Assembly: GCA_965249225.1 (NCBI GenBank)
Contig: CBDFLT010000006.1
Coordinates: 62,001-126,000, forward strand
DNA from: CBDFLT01 sp965249225
GTDB lineage: Bacteria > Chloroflexota > Dehalococcoidia > Lucifugimonadales > G963668185
Reading direction: 5' to 3'
Length of the DNA: 64,000 nucleotides
In this document: piece by piece, positions 16,394-25,576 of the stretch
How positions within the stretch are numbered: the first letter of the stretch is position 1
How the letters are laid out: every line of letters starts with the position of its first letter
The notes under the pieces: generated by a model
What the model saw: only the letters and a program-made list of their open reading frames with translations
Told to the model about the DNA's origin: nothing
The model's database searches: none
Translations under genes and position numbers: made by a program

Positions 16394-17257
16394 TCAATTC
16401 GCGCTCGAGAGGCCTTTGAGCGCGCGCTCTGCGGCAGAGGCCATCACCCTCACAGGGGCTTCCTCATCGGTCCACAGCTCGAACGCCGCCGCGCCCTGAT
16501 AGATCAGCATCCATAGGCCTCCCAATGTCTCCGCGCCCGCCTTGCGGGCTTCTTTCAGCAGCGGCGTGTCAGGTGGGTTGTAGACCATGTCGTACACCAG
16601 AGCTCTGGCTGGGATGAGCTCCCCGGTCAAGGGGGAGAGACCCTGCGAGCCGTCGTAGTCCATCCCTATCGACGTGGCGTTTACTATCAGATCAGGGTTG
16701 GGGGTGGTCCTCGCTACGTCTTGAGGTCGAAGGGGAATGGCCTCGACATGGGGTATGGTGTGCGCGACCGCTTCCGCAAGCGTCTCGCCCCGGGCCACCG
16801 TCCTGTTGGCGATCACCAGATGCCTGATTCCCTCCTTGGCGAGCCCGAATGCGGCGGCACGCGCGGCGCCACCCGCTCCGATGAGGAGCACGGTGCTGCC
16901 ATGAAGTCTGAACCCCGCTGTCTCTTTGAGCGATCTGATAAACCCATAAGCGTCGGTGTTATAGCCGACCAGATCATCTTGGTCGCGAACGATGGTATTG
17001 ACGGCTCCCACCGACTCGGCCCACGGGTCGATTTCGTCTAGAAGGTCGAACACCTGCTCCTTATGGGGTACCGTGACGTTGGCGCCCAGATATTCGTCAC
17101 CTCGTAACCTGCGCACCTCGGCATCCAGCTTGTCAGGGGGCGTAGGCCAGGAATGGTAGCGGATGGGAAGTGAGTAGTGGTCGAAGGCCGCCTGTTGAAA
17201 GACCGGCGAGATTGAGTGTGCCAGAGGATAACCGAATATGCCGACGTGTTGGGTCAT
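16394..17257 (-). CDS. aroE: Shikimate dehydrogenase
   Basis: NADP-dependent reduction of 3-dehydroshikimate to shikimate. The 287-aa protein starts MTQHVGIFGYPLAHSISP, holding the substrate-binding Ser-x-Ser. Then come NVTVPHKEQVFDLLDE with the catalytic Lys, the nucleotide loop LIGAGGAARAAAFGL, the NRTVARGE adenosine-phosphate motif typical of NADP use, and NATSIGM. ATG 17257 is preferred because the upstream in-frame extension has no family similarity. It is the first gene of the aroE-aroKB unit. Confidence 0.93.
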   Translation of the reverse strand: MTQHVGIFGYPLAHSISPVFQQAAFDHYSLPIRYHSWPTPPDKLDAEVRRLRGDEYLGANVTVPHKEQVFDLLDEIDPWAESVGAVNTIVRDQDDLVGYNTDAYGFIRSLKETAGFRLHGSTVLLIGAGGAARAAAFGLAKEGIRHLVIANRTVARGETLAEAVAHTIPHVEAIPLRPQDVARTTPNPDLIVNATSIGMDYDGSQGLSPLTGELIPARALVYDMVYNPPDTPLLKEARKAGAETLGGLWMLIYQGAAAFELWTDEEAPVRVMASAAERALKGLSSAN

Positions 17258-17607
17258 CCACGCTCCTAGGGGGTCCCGCAAGTCAGTATAGCAACGCCGC
17301 TTATTGGTAACAAGGAGAGTCGGTGACATCATGGCGGTAGTTTCGGTGCGCAGGTCCGGTCTAGGGTGGATTTCCGCCTGGCCCGCCCATGCGTCCTGGC
17401 GCACCCACCCAAGCCGAAGGGCTGCACGTTCGGCACTCTCAAGAGAAGCGGAATCCTGCGGTTACGAATGTCTTAAACCATCTGGAGGGAAACGAAACTG
17501 TGGTGGCCGCCCCCCGACCTCCGCCTGGAATGATCGCGGGTATCGTGTGTTGGGACGACCGGTGGGGAAGGTGTTGGTGCGATCGGACGCATCGGTTGCG
17601 CCTGGCG
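17258..17607 (+). other. Intergenic region between aroE and ruvX, no gene seen
   Basis: About 350 bp separate the 5' end of aroE from the 3' end of ruvX. It should hold the aroE promoter. Open frames here on the plus strand lack family-like sequence and run antisense into ruvX. I see no RNA gene or repeat. Confidence 0.5.
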
Positions 17608-18021
17608 TCAGTTCCCACGCGAGTCCAGGTACGCCTGAAGGATTATCGCGGCGGCCGTGGCGTCCACGCGTGCTCTGTTTTTGGAAGGCTCCGCGCCCGA
17701 TGCCCGTAGCAGTCTCTCGGACTCCACGCTGGAGTACCGCTCGTCCTGCGCGGAAACCGGTATGGGAGACACCTCTGACAGTTTCCGGATGAACCGCTGT
17801 ACCCGCTTTGCCTGCGGTCCAATATGACCGGATAGCGAGATAGGGAGCCCCACGACGATCTCGGTCGCTTCGTTCTCTTCGGCCAGGCGCAACACGGCCT
17901 CGATGTCGTATTGGGTTCCAGTACTGTGGATAGCCGTTAAAGGCGTTGCCGTCACGCCCAGTGGGTCGCTGATGGCCACGCCGATCCGCTTATCTCCCAC
18001 GTCGAGAGATAGGACCCTCAA
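17608..18021 (-). CDS. ruvX: YqgF/RuvX-type Holliday junction resolvase-like nuclease
   Basis: RNase H-fold protein of the YqgF family, implicated in 16S pre-rRNA 5' maturation and proposed as a Holliday junction resolvase. The 137-aa chain has the first acidic strand LSLDVGDKRIGVAISDPLG, the VVGLPISLSG motif with QAKRVQRF, QDERYSS, and the late DATAAAIILQAYL acid. Length is typical. Its start codon overlaps the alaS stop by four bases (ATGA), an arrangement common for alaS-yqgF, so the two are cotranscribed. Confidence 0.92.
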   Translation of the reverse strand: MRVLSLDVGDKRIGVAISDPLGVTATPLTAIHSTGTQYDIEAVLRLAEENEATEIVVGLPISLSGHIGPQAKRVQRFIRKLSEVSPIPVSAQDERYSSVESERLLRASGAEPSKNRARVDATAAAIILQAYLDSRGN

Positions 18022-20669
18022 GACTCCGCGCCCATCTTCCTGACCAGCCCCGGCACCAGGCTGAGAGCCTCGTCCAGCTTCTTTGGGAGACGACCTCCCG
18101 CCTGGGCGACGTCGGGCCGTCCGCCTCCTCCGCCCCCAATGGCCTTGGCGGCGCCCTTTGCGATCTTGGTGGCGTCCAACCCGCTTGCGATCAGGTCGTC
18201 CGTGACCATGGCCACAAGTACGGGTCGGTCGTTGACCACGGAGCCCAGGACCACCACGCCGCTTCCGAGCTTATTCCTGAGCCAGTCGCCGATCTCTCTC
18301 AAGGCCTCGACGCTGGATGCGGTGGCCCGTGCCGCCACGACAGTGACGCCGTTCACCGACTCGCTGCCTTCGAGGAGGCTCTCCGCGGACTGCAGGGAAA
18401 AGCGTCGCTCCAGAGACTCCTTCTCTCGCCTGAGCTCCGCGTTCTCCTCAATGAGCTTTTGCACCCTCTCCTCGATCTCCGAGTGGGGAATCTGAAGCTC
18501 CCTCGACAGGCTTTCCATAGTGCTGAACCGCTGCCAGGCCACGTTTTCCGCGCCCCTACCGCTTACGGCCTCGATTCGCCTGATCCCCGAGCCGATGCTG
18601 GACTCGCTCAGGATGTACAGTGAGCCCACCTCTCCAGTCTGGCCCACGTGCGTGCCGCCGCACACCTCGAAGCTGAAAGAGTCGCCGTTGGCGATCTCGA
18701 TCAGGCGGACCCTGTCGGCGTACTTATCACCGAAAAAAGCCAACGCGCCTCGTTGTATCGCCGAGGTGTAGCTGTCCTCGTCTTTCAGCACCCTGGCATC
18801 CTGGCGGATCTTCTCGTTGACGAGCCGCTGGACATCTCTGAGCTCCTGCTCGGTCATCGGCTGTACATGTGTGAAGTCGAATCGCAGCCGGTCGGGGGCC
18901 ACCAGCGACCCAGCCTGCCTAACGTGGGCGCCTAGTATCTGCCTCAGCGCCGCGTGCAGCAGGTGTGTTGAGGTGTGGTTACGGGCCGTGTCCTCCCTGC
19001 GCACGGGGTCGACGTAGGAGTCCACGGTGTCGCCGAGGGCGACGCTTCCCTGCGTTACCTTGCCGAAGTGAATGATCAAGCCTTCCATCACTGTCTTAGT
19101 GTCGTGGATCTCGACTTTGCCGGTGGGGCCTACGATCTGCCCCGCATCCCCTACCTGGCCGCCGCCCTCGGGGTAGAACGGCGTCCGCACCAGCACGACC
19201 TCGACATCCTGGCCTTCTGTGCACTCTGGCACCACTTGGTTATCCGAAACGAGGCCGACTACCACGGAGGGTTCCAAGAGCCGGTCCCACCCCACGAACT
19301 CGGTGGCGCCAACACCCAGGCTCTCGTAAACATGGATTTTGGCCTGGTCGTCACCGAACCGGGTGGCGGCCCTGGCGCGCTCACGCTGGGCCTTCATCTC
19401 GCGCTCGAATCCCTCGAGGTCGACCTCGATCTTGATCTCGCGGGCGATCTCCTGGGTCATCTCAACCGGGAAACCATAGGTGTCCCAGAGCTTGAAGACG
19501 ACTTCTCCCGATAGGGAGGTTGTGCCTTTCATAGCGTCTTCGAGAATCCCATAGCCGGTCTGGTAGGCCTGCTGGAACCGCTCCTCCTCCAGGCGTAGGA
19601 CGGTCATGACAAAGGCTTCGTGGTTGCGCAGCTCAGGGTACACGCTGTCCATGCTATCGATAATCTGGCGGGCGAACGGACCGAGCATCGGACCTTCGAG
19701 CCCCAGCCTGCGCCCGTGACGGATCGCCCTCCGGATTATCCTGCGCAACACGTACCCGCGGCCCTCGTTCCCCGGCACCACGCCGTCGGCTATGAGGAAC
19801 GCCGCACCACGGCCGTGGTCGGCCAGCACCCGCATGGCGTAGTCGGCGTCGGTATCCTCGCCGTAGGTCTTGCCTGCCAGCTCCTCCGCCGTCCTGATCA
19901 GGCCGCGGAAGAGGTCGGTCTCGTATATGGTCTCGACGCCCTGCAGGATCGTGGCGACCCGCTCGAGTCCCATGCCGGTGTCAACACCTGGCGACGGCAG
20001 CGGAGTGCGCGTACCGTCGGGCTGCTGGTGGTACTGCATGAAGACTAGGTTCCAGATCTCGACGAACCTGTCGCACCTGTCTCTCGACCCCTTGACGAGG
20101 TTGGGGCAGTTGGGGCCACAATTGGATTTTCCGCAGCCCCTGTCCGGTCCGGTGTCGTAGTGGACCTCCGAGTCGGGGCCGCATGCGCCCTCGTTTCCAG
20201 CGGGCCCCCACCAGTTTTCCTCGGCGCCGAACCTGTGGATTCGCTCGGCCGGGATTCCGGCTTTGACCCAGAGGTCGAAGCTCTCGTCGTCGTCCACGTA
20301 GATCGTGATCAAACAGCGGTCCTTGTCCAGACTGAGCTTATTGATGACGAATTCCAGCGCGTATTCGATGGCTTCTTTCTTGAAATAGTCGCCGAAGCTG
20401 AAGTTGCCCAGCATCTCGAACAACGTCAGGTGGGTGGCGTCGCCCACGTAGTCGATGTCTACGGTGCGGAAGCACTTCTGAGACGTGGTCATGCGTTTGT
20501 TGGGCGGAGTCGCTTGGCCGGCAAAATATGGCTTGAACTGCACCATACCGGCGGTGGTGAGCAGCAGGGTAGGGTCACCGATGGGTATCAGCGATGAGCT
20601 CGCTGCTCTGGAATGACCCTTGCTCTCGAAATAGCTTAGGAAGGCTTCTCTTAGCTCGTCGCCGTTCAT
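18018..20669 (-). CDS. alaS: Alanyl-tRNA synthetase
   Basis: Charges tRNA-Ala and edits mischarged products in the cytoplasm; 883 aa. The class II catalytic domain (about 1-430) opens with the family pattern REAFLSYFESKGH and GMVQFKPYF. The editing domain has HTSTHLLHA and an intact CGGTHVGQTGE zinc site. The C-terminal DHHA1 domain shows the glycine-rich GGGGGGRPDVAQAGG. All expected parts are present. It is followed by ruvX with a 4-bp overlap. No T-box is apparent upstream. Confidence 0.97.
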   Translation of the reverse strand: MNGDELREAFLSYFESKGHSRAASSSLIPIGDPTLLLTTAGMVQFKPYFAGQATPPNKRMTTSQKCFRTVDIDYVGDATHLTLFEMLGNFSFGDYFKKEAIEYALEFVINKLSLDKDRCLITIYVDDDESFDLWVKAGIPAERIHRFGAEENWWGPAGNEGACGPDSEVHYDTGPDRGCGKSNCGPNCPNLVKGSRDRCDRFVEIWNLVFMQYHQQPDGTRTPLPSPGVDTGMGLERVATILQGVETIYETDLFRGLIRTAEELAGKTYGEDTDADYAMRVLADHGRGAAFLIADGVVPGNEGRGYVLRRIIRRAIRHGRRLGLEGPMLGPFARQIIDSMDSVYPELRNHEAFVMTVLRLEEERFQQAYQTGYGILEDAMKGTTSLSGEVVFKLWDTYGFPVEMTQEIAREIKIEVDLEGFEREMKAQRERARAATRFGDDQAKIHVYESLGVGATEFVGWDRLLEPSVVVGLVSDNQVVPECTEGQDVEVVLVRTPFYPEGGGQVGDAGQIVGPTGKVEIHDTKTVMEGLIIHFGKVTQGSVALGDTVDSYVDPVRREDTARNHTSTHLLHAALRQILGAHVRQAGSLVAPDRLRFDFTHVQPMTEQELRDVQRLVNEKIRQDARVLKDEDSYTSAIQRGALAFFGDKYADRVRLIEIANGDSFSFEVCGGTHVGQTGEVGSLYILSESSIGSGIRRIEAVSGRGAENVAWQRFSTMESLSRELQIPHSEIEERVQKLIEENAELRREKESLERRFSLQSAESLLEGSESVNGVTVVAARATASSVEALREIGDWLRNKLGSGVVVLGSVVNDRPVLVAMVTDDLIASGLDATKIAKGAAKAIGGGGGGRPDVAQAGGRLPKKLDEALSLVPGLVRKMGAES

Positions 20670-21018
20670 GGTGTCGCTTTGCTAGCCGGATGAGCCGTGA
20701 TGGACATGTGTCGTATCGCGACGAAATTCGACGGCCGTAGTCTCAGATTGTAGGTCAGCCCATATGGGGTGTCAATCAGAGTTTTTCAGTAGGTCTTAAG
20801 AGGTGGTTCGAGTGGATGAGAGGCGGTTTTGGGCTCAGTCGGCGTACGTAGGACGACAAAAGGTGTTGAAATGACCTGCAGGAACTAAGCCAGGGTTGTC
20901 GACTATGATTTGCCCCTGGACCCTGAGGCAACACATGGAGTCGCCCGGGTGATTCCGTGCGACTCAGCGGTGCGGTTAAGAGGTCGTCGTTTCAGGGCTG
21001 GAGGAGGTTGTGAGGTTG
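20670..21018 (+). other. Intergenic region upstream of alaS, no gene seen
   Basis: About 350 bp between the alaS start and the 3' end of the DUF5679 gene. I looked for a T-box leader (the complement of GGGTGGNACCGCG) and for tRNAs and found neither. It presumably contains the alaS promoter. Confidence 0.5.
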
Positions 21019-21162
21019 CTACGAGGCCTTTCCAATCCGGAAGACCGTCGATTTGCAGACGGTGCATGTCCCTCGAGTGGCCGGCCTGCCGTTCTTCAAG
21101 GTGACCTGCTGCGGGTTCTGAATGTCACGGTGGTCGCGGCACTTCAGACAGTAGGCTTTCAT
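21019..21162 (-). CDS. DUF5679 zinc-ribbon microprotein
   Basis: A 47-aa protein starting MKAYCLKCRD and ending GTCTVCKSTVFRIGKAS. Two CxxC pairs at residues 5-8 and 33-36 would bind one zinc ion. The pattern CxxC, VTLKNGRPAT, G.C..C and FRIG matches the short DUF5679 family common in Chloroflexota, whose function is unknown. ATG 21162 follows GGAGG at good spacing. It stands alone with gaps of over 300 bp on both sides, so it probably has its own promoter. Confidence 0.85.
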   Translation of the reverse strand: MKAYCLKCRDHRDIQNPQQVTLKNGRPATRGTCTVCKSTVFRIGKAS

Positions 21163-21495
21163 CAAAGACCTCCGGAATATGGATTATGCGAACGAGCCTC
21201 GTAGGCTGACGGTCGCCCTCGTACCGGTACTCATGTGTTACCGCGATGGGTCAGAAGAGCGACTCACGAGACCGTTGCGTTCGGGCTCTTAGCCCCCCAG
21301 TCTGATTTGGGATGGTTCCGTATGTGCGTTCAGCCGCGGCTATTATAGGTTGCTTTCATGAAATGGGCAAGTCCTGTCAAGGTTACCCTTACTTCTATTG
21401 AATTACTTCCACTTCCCAACGGAATAAGACGTTGACTAGTGGCATGGCGTCGAGGCGTGGGACCAGGTACCCAAAGGAGACTCCCTGAACGGGTC
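21163..21495 (+). other. Intergenic region between DUF5679 and rpiB, no gene seen
   Basis: About 330 bp. The two genes are on the same strand, so this region holds the rpiB 3' end and the DUF5679 promoter area. I see no RNA gene, strong hairpin with a T-run, or credible ORF. Confidence 0.5.
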
Positions 21496-21972
21496 TCAGT
21501 CGTCGGCGTGTGGTACCCGGCCGATGCCGGCATCTTCTACCGTCTGGACCTTGTCCAGCCGGCGCCGGTGGCGCTCCTCCCCCGAGAATTTGGCCGCGAT
21601 GAAGACGCTCACCAGCTCCTTGGCCAGCTCCGGCCCTACGATCCGTGATCCCAGGCACAGCACGTTCATGTCGTCGTGTTCCACACCCTGGTGCGCGGAA
21701 TAAGTGTCGTGGCAGACACTGGCGCGGATGCCGCGAACCTTATTGGCGGCGACGCATGCTCCCACGCCGCTGCCGCATACCATGATGCCCTTATCGACTT
21801 GGGCCGATGCGACGGACTCGGCCACCAACTTGGCGAAGTCGGGATAGTCGTCCGAAGGGTCGTATGCGTGCGCGCCGACGTCGACGATCTCGTTGCCAAG
21901 GCTCTTTAGGAGCTCGGCCAGGACCGGCTTTAACTCGAAGCCTCCATGGTCTGCTCCGATTGCTATGCGCAT
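21496..21972 (-). CDS. rpiB: Ribose-5-phosphate isomerase B
   Basis: Interconverts ribose 5-phosphate and ribulose 5-phosphate in the pentose phosphate pathway. The 158-aa protein has the LacA/RpiB signature: MRIAIGADHGGFELK, DVGAHAYDPSDDYPDFA, the anion-hole GSGVGACVAANKVRGIRA, HDDMNVLCLGSR and the C-terminal FSGEERHRRRLDKV. The catalytic Cys sits in the VCGSG segment. Allose-6-phosphate isomerase is a related activity. It appears monocistronic. Confidence 0.93.
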   Translation of the reverse strand: MRIAIGADHGGFELKPVLAELLKSLGNEIVDVGAHAYDPSDDYPDFAKLVAESVASAQVDKGIMVCGSGVGACVAANKVRGIRASVCHDTYSAHQGVEHDDMNVLCLGSRIVGPELAKELVSVFIAAKFSGEERHRRRLDKVQTVEDAGIGRVPHADD

Positions 21973-22054
21973 GAGGATAATCTCACCGTGTTTTACAGCA
22001 GTGTCCCATATGCGTGCTGGATGTCAAGGTCGATCTCAGGTGAGGTGTCACTGC

Positions 22055-22732
22055 TCAGAGGGATATGGTCTCTCCCGACGTGAATCGCCGCCATGTGTCA
22101 TCGTTGTACACGGTCGCCGCGCCCTTGCCCAGGACCCTCCATGATGAGTCGGGACTACCCAGGCAGCATGTCATGCCGTCGATGCCCAGCACTGTGGCTC
22201 CATCGGGCGCTGAATCGGTTAGCTCCGCCGCAAGCGGAGCTGGGTCGCTGCGCTCGTGGTGGGGCAACACGGCGATGCCCCGAACGATGCCGAGTGCGTC
22301 CGACCAGCCGCCGAACGCCATCCACGAGCCCAACACCATTGCGCCCGCGCTGGATCCCGCCAAGATGGCGCCTCTGTCCAGGGCGCTTTTCACCTTCTCC
22401 AAGAGCTTGGACCCCGACATGGTCGCCAGGAGATGGGCCGGGTTGCCGCCCGTGAAGTAGACTACGTCGGCCGTGTCGATGGGTGCGATCAACGCCTCGT
22501 CGTTGGCGTGTTCGGGACCGAGAACCATGAGTCCCGACGCCTCGGCTCCCAGCCGAGAGAAGTGGGCGATGCCGTTATCCCTCGCCTTCGAGGGGTTTTC
22601 CGAGGCCGCCGCAGTCGGGACCACCAGGAGCTTCGGGCGGTTGACGCCGCATGCATCCAGGATCGCACGGTCCATCTCCTCACAGCCCGGTCTGAACTCA
22701 TCTCCACCCACAAGAGCGATAAGGCCTGTCAT
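22055..22732 (-). CDS. Peptidase S51-family protein (cyanophycinase/dipeptidase E-like)
   Basis: Type 1 glutamine-amidotransferase-like fold of family S51. The 225-aa protein begins MTGLIALVGGDEF, has LLVVPTAAASEN, the DVVYFTGGNPAHLL strand and the nucleophile elbow AGSSAGAMVLG carrying the catalytic Ser. Known members cut dipeptides with N-terminal Asp or cyanophycin; the actual substrate here is unknown. ATG 22732 is preferred over an upstream in-frame ATG because the family homology starts there. Confidence 0.8.
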   Translation of the reverse strand: MTGLIALVGGDEFRPGCEEMDRAILDACGVNRPKLLVVPTAAASENPSKARDNGIAHFSRLGAEASGLMVLGPEHANDEALIAPIDTADVVYFTGGNPAHLLATMSGSKLLEKVKSALDRGAILAGSSAGAMVLGSWMAFGGWSDALGIVRGIAVLPHHERSDPAPLAAELTDSAPDGATVLGIDGMTCCLGSPDSSWRVLGKGAATVYNDDTWRRFTSGETISL

Positions 22733-22841
22733 CGGTCCACTCCCTCTTAAGCGTGGGTCCATTCTAAAAGCTGATGGAAGTAACTTAAAGCGCTTGTACC
22801 GCGTTTCGCCGAGTTCACTCGCATGGGTGGGAAGACGCGGC

Positions 22842-22847
22842 TATAAT
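22842..22847 (+). promoter_or_regulatory. Extended -10 box placing transcription start at the TlpA start codon
   Basis: A perfect TATAAT ends six bases before the ATG at 22854. If transcription starts about seven bases after the -10 box, as usual, the transcript begins on or next to the A of the ATG, so the message would be leaderless. The -35 region is weak. Confidence 0.5.
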
Positions 22848-22853
22848 TGGCGC

Positions 22854-24281
22854 ATGCGGATGGTATCAGCCTTGCCTTATATCGTCGTCTTCGGCGTGTC
22901 GCTGCTCATGGCTTGCTCTCAGTCCGAGCCAACGCCGGCTCCTACTCCCTCTCCAACGCCACAGCCGGCCCCGGACTTTCGGATACCGCTGTACGATAAC
23001 GTGGATTTCCAGCTCTCTGAGCATCTGGGGAAACCCGTCATCATCAACTTCTGGGCCTCCTGGTGCGATCCCTGCCGGGACGAGGCGCCGATTCTGGAGC
23101 GCATATGGCGCAAGTATGAGGACAGAAACGTGGTGGTGATCGGCGTGAACGTGGATGACATCGAGCGGAATGCGAGGGCCTTCCTCAGAGAGTTCAGCAT
23201 CACCTACCTCGCCGGGCCGGATAGGGAAGGTAGTGTTCCTATCGACTATGGAGTGAAGGGTCTTCCGGCGACGTATTTTGTAAACAAGGAGGGGAGGCTG
23301 GAGCACCGCTGGGATGGGCTCATAGACGAGGACACGATCGAATCCTGGATCGGAGACCTGGTGGCTGGTGCGGACCCTTCCGCGGGGCCTATGGGGGAAA
23401 GCATTGAGGAGTTTTTAAAGCTGATAGGCGATGGGGATACGGCCATTTCGGCGGCGCAAGCACCGCTTCTTGAGCAAGCGGTTTGGCCGCCCGAGATGGC
23501 ATCACAGTTCATCATGGAGTGCTTGGAGTGGATCTATCGGTTCAAGGCCGAGTTTCCAAAGGAGGGACCTACCGAGCATGAGGTCTGGAGGGTGGAAACG
23601 TACGGAGAGGAGCCCGGGTGCGACGGTTTGACGGCTGCCTGGCACGTTACTTTCTACGCCGATGGACGACCGCCACAGGTGAGTGAGATCTACGACAGGT
23701 TGCTGCGAGAGGGGGTCCTCCAGTCGGACATCCTTACGGGTGAGGGCATCAGGCTGACCAGCTACTTTCAGGGCGACTGCCCCAGGGGAGACCATCCCCT
23801 GGACTCCGCGGCCGCCACCTGTTGGGCCACGGGCGTGTACACGCCGGAGATCGATGAAACCCCTACGCAAGAGGAAGTTGCCCGCGTTCGAGGTAGGATG
23901 TCGGTGCCTGAAGGGTACACCGACGCGCTGCTGCTGGTGGTGCCAAGCCGTTTAGATACCGCTTCCGCTCTCCCACAGGATTTAGCCGCGCGATTCCTGT
24001 TGGGTCTCCTCGTAGGCGAGTCAGTCGATGCACTGTTGATCCCCGTGGACTACTACGCCGTGGTCGGAGCGGGTGAGTGGTGGACAATCGAGGGTTCAGC
24101 GGCCGATGGCCCTCTCCCGCGCGACCTCTGGATTTTCGCCGAGAGAGAGGGAGAGCCGGTGGGCATGAAATTTGAAAGCCTTCCCGCGTCCTTTGGCTCG
24201 ACCGTGTCTCTGCCGGAGGTCGAATTCCCATCGGTGGACCCAGACGAGCGCAGGGAATGGGTCCTGCGCCCTTCGGAGTAA
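22854..24281 (+). CDS. TlpA-like thioredoxin-fold lipoprotein with a long C-terminal extension
   Basis: A 475-aa exported lipoprotein. A short signal peptide ends in the lipobox LLMAC (Cys21), followed by a Pro/Thr/Ser linker and a TlpA/ResA-type thioredoxin domain (about 40-170). The active site is WCDPC at 70-74 and the cis-Pro region is KGLPATYFV. Such proteins reduce disulfides outside the membrane, for example in cytochrome c maturation. The remaining 300 residues match nothing I recognise. ATG 22854 is chosen because it starts the signal peptide; the frame is open upstream but overlaps the S51 gene antisense. It has its own TATAAT box. Confidence 0.82.
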   Translation: MRMVSALPYIVVFGVSLLMACSQSEPTPAPTPSPTPQPAPDFRIPLYDNVDFQLSEHLGKPVIINFWASWCDPCRDEAPILERIWRKYEDRNVVVIGVNVDDIERNARAFLREFSITYLAGPDREGSVPIDYGVKGLPATYFVNKEGRLEHRWDGLIDEDTIESWIGDLVAGADPSAGPMGESIEEFLKLIGDGDTAISAAQAPLLEQAVWPPEMASQFIMECLEWIYRFKAEFPKEGPTEHEVWRVETYGEEPGCDGLTAAWHVTFYADGRPPQVSEIYDRLLREGVLQSDILTGEGIRLTSYFQGDCPRGDHPLDSAAATCWATGVYTPEIDETPTQEEVARVRGRMSVPEGYTDALLLVVPSRLDTASALPQDLAARFLLGLLVGESVDALLIPVDYYAVVGAGEWWTIEGSAADGPLPRDLWIFAEREGEPVGMKFESLPASFGSTVSLPEVEFPSVDPDERREWVLRPSE

Positions 24282-24397
24282 CTGCTAGGGAAGCAGCCGC
24301 TTCGCCTCTTTCGGGTACGCGTTGGCGTCATTCCATATACGGCATAGAAAGTTACTCCTCGGCGAGTACTCGAAAGGCTTGAGCAAGGGAATCGCAC

Positions 24398-25567
24398 ATG
24401 GCAGTCCAAACCGCTGACGCCGTGGTCGTTGGGGGCGGCGTAATGGGCGCCAGCATCCTGTATCACCTTGCCGCTCGTGGCGTGACAAACACCGTTCTCC
24501 TTGAGAAGGATGCGCTGGTCTCCGGGGCCACTGGCAGGTCACAGGCGATCCTGAGAATGCACTACTCCAACGAGGTCACCGCCCGCTTGGCGTGGAAAAG
24601 CCTCGATGTCTTTCGGAATTTCCACGAGATAACGGGCGTTCCTTCCGGTTATGTGCGTACGGGCTATCTTTTGATCGTAGGTGATGCGGACCGCGACGCT
24701 CTCCACCGGAATGTCTCGATGCTCAAGCGCGTCGGAGTTGAGACCGAGGTCGTGAGTCCCGAACGAGCCATGGAGATGGCCTCCGGCATGGTGGTGCGGG
24801 AGGATGAGACGCTCGCCCACGAGCCAGAGTCGGGCTACGCTGACCCGTACTCGGTGACGACGGGATTTGCCCGGCGAGCGCGAGACATGGGAGCGAGGGT
24901 GCGAGAGAACGCACCTGTTACCGCCGTCGAGACCAGGGGCGACAGGGTCTGCGCCGTGGTGACGGCGGACGGACGCATCGAGACCCCTACCGTGGTAGTG
25001 GCAACCGGCCCGTGGACGGGGCCGTTCCTGGCGAGGTTGGGATTCGAAGCTCCACTGGATACCGTCAGGCATCAGGTCGTCAGGTTTCGCCGTCCCGCGA
25101 GGCAGGTGCCGGACTATCCCATCGTGGGCGACGTCGTGAATGGGCTGTCTGCACGTCCCGACGTGGGCAACACCACCACGGTGGGCGTAGGCGAGCAGGA
25201 ACGGGTAGGGCCGGAGAAGTTCAATCAGGGAGTGGACATGCCCGTGGTCGAGAAGACCATGGCAGACCTGGCCTTACGCTTCCCGGAAATGCCCGGGGCC
25301 GAATTCATGGGAGGATGGTCCGGGCTGTTCACCGTAACCCCCGACTGGCATCCGATTCTCGGCCGAGTGGAAGGCATCGAAGGACTTTACTGCGCGGTGG
25401 GGTTCAGCGGACACGGCTTCAAGCTCTCGCCGATGGTGGGCATCGTGATGGCCGAGCTCATAACGCAAGGGGAGGCCACGACGGTTGACATTTCGATGCT
25501 GGGGCTCGACAGGTTCGAGAAGCGCCGGCCGCTCGGATCGAGCTATCGCATGAAGGTGCTGGCCTAG
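24398..25567 (+). CDS. FAD-dependent amino acid/sarcosine oxidase-like oxidoreductase
   Basis: DAO-family flavoprotein, 389 aa, resembling the sarcosine oxidase beta subunit and DadA. The N-terminus has VVVGGGVMGASILYHLAARG (dinucleotide-binding GxGxxG) and GATGRSQAILRMHY. The middle carries VVVATGPWTGPFL, and the C-terminus GGWSGLFTVTPDWHPILG and YCAVGFSGHGFKLSP. It probably oxidises an N-methyl or amino-acid substrate to an imine. A RidA-family enamine/imine deaminase is encoded convergently 10 bp beyond its stop, which is consistent with imine chemistry. Confidence 0.85.
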   Translation: MAVQTADAVVVGGGVMGASILYHLAARGVTNTVLLEKDALVSGATGRSQAILRMHYSNEVTARLAWKSLDVFRNFHEITGVPSGYVRTGYLLIVGDADRDALHRNVSMLKRVGVETEVVSPERAMEMASGMVVREDETLAHEPESGYADPYSVTTGFARRARDMGARVRENAPVTAVETRGDRVCAVVTADGRIETPTVVVATGPWTGPFLARLGFEAPLDTVRHQVVRFRRPARQVPDYPIVGDVVNGLSARPDVGNTTTVGVGEQERVGPEKFNQGVDMPVVEKTMADLALRFPEMPGAEFMGGWSGLFTVTPDWHPILGRVEGIEGLYCAVGFSGHGFKLSPMVGIVMAELITQGEATTVDISMLGLDRFEKRRPLGSSYRMKVLA

Positions 25568-25576
25568 AGGCCGCCG

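Noticed and set aside
17304..17792. Plus-strand ORFs between aroE and ruvX
   Set aside because: No family similarity, composition not protein-like, and they overlap ruvX antisense.
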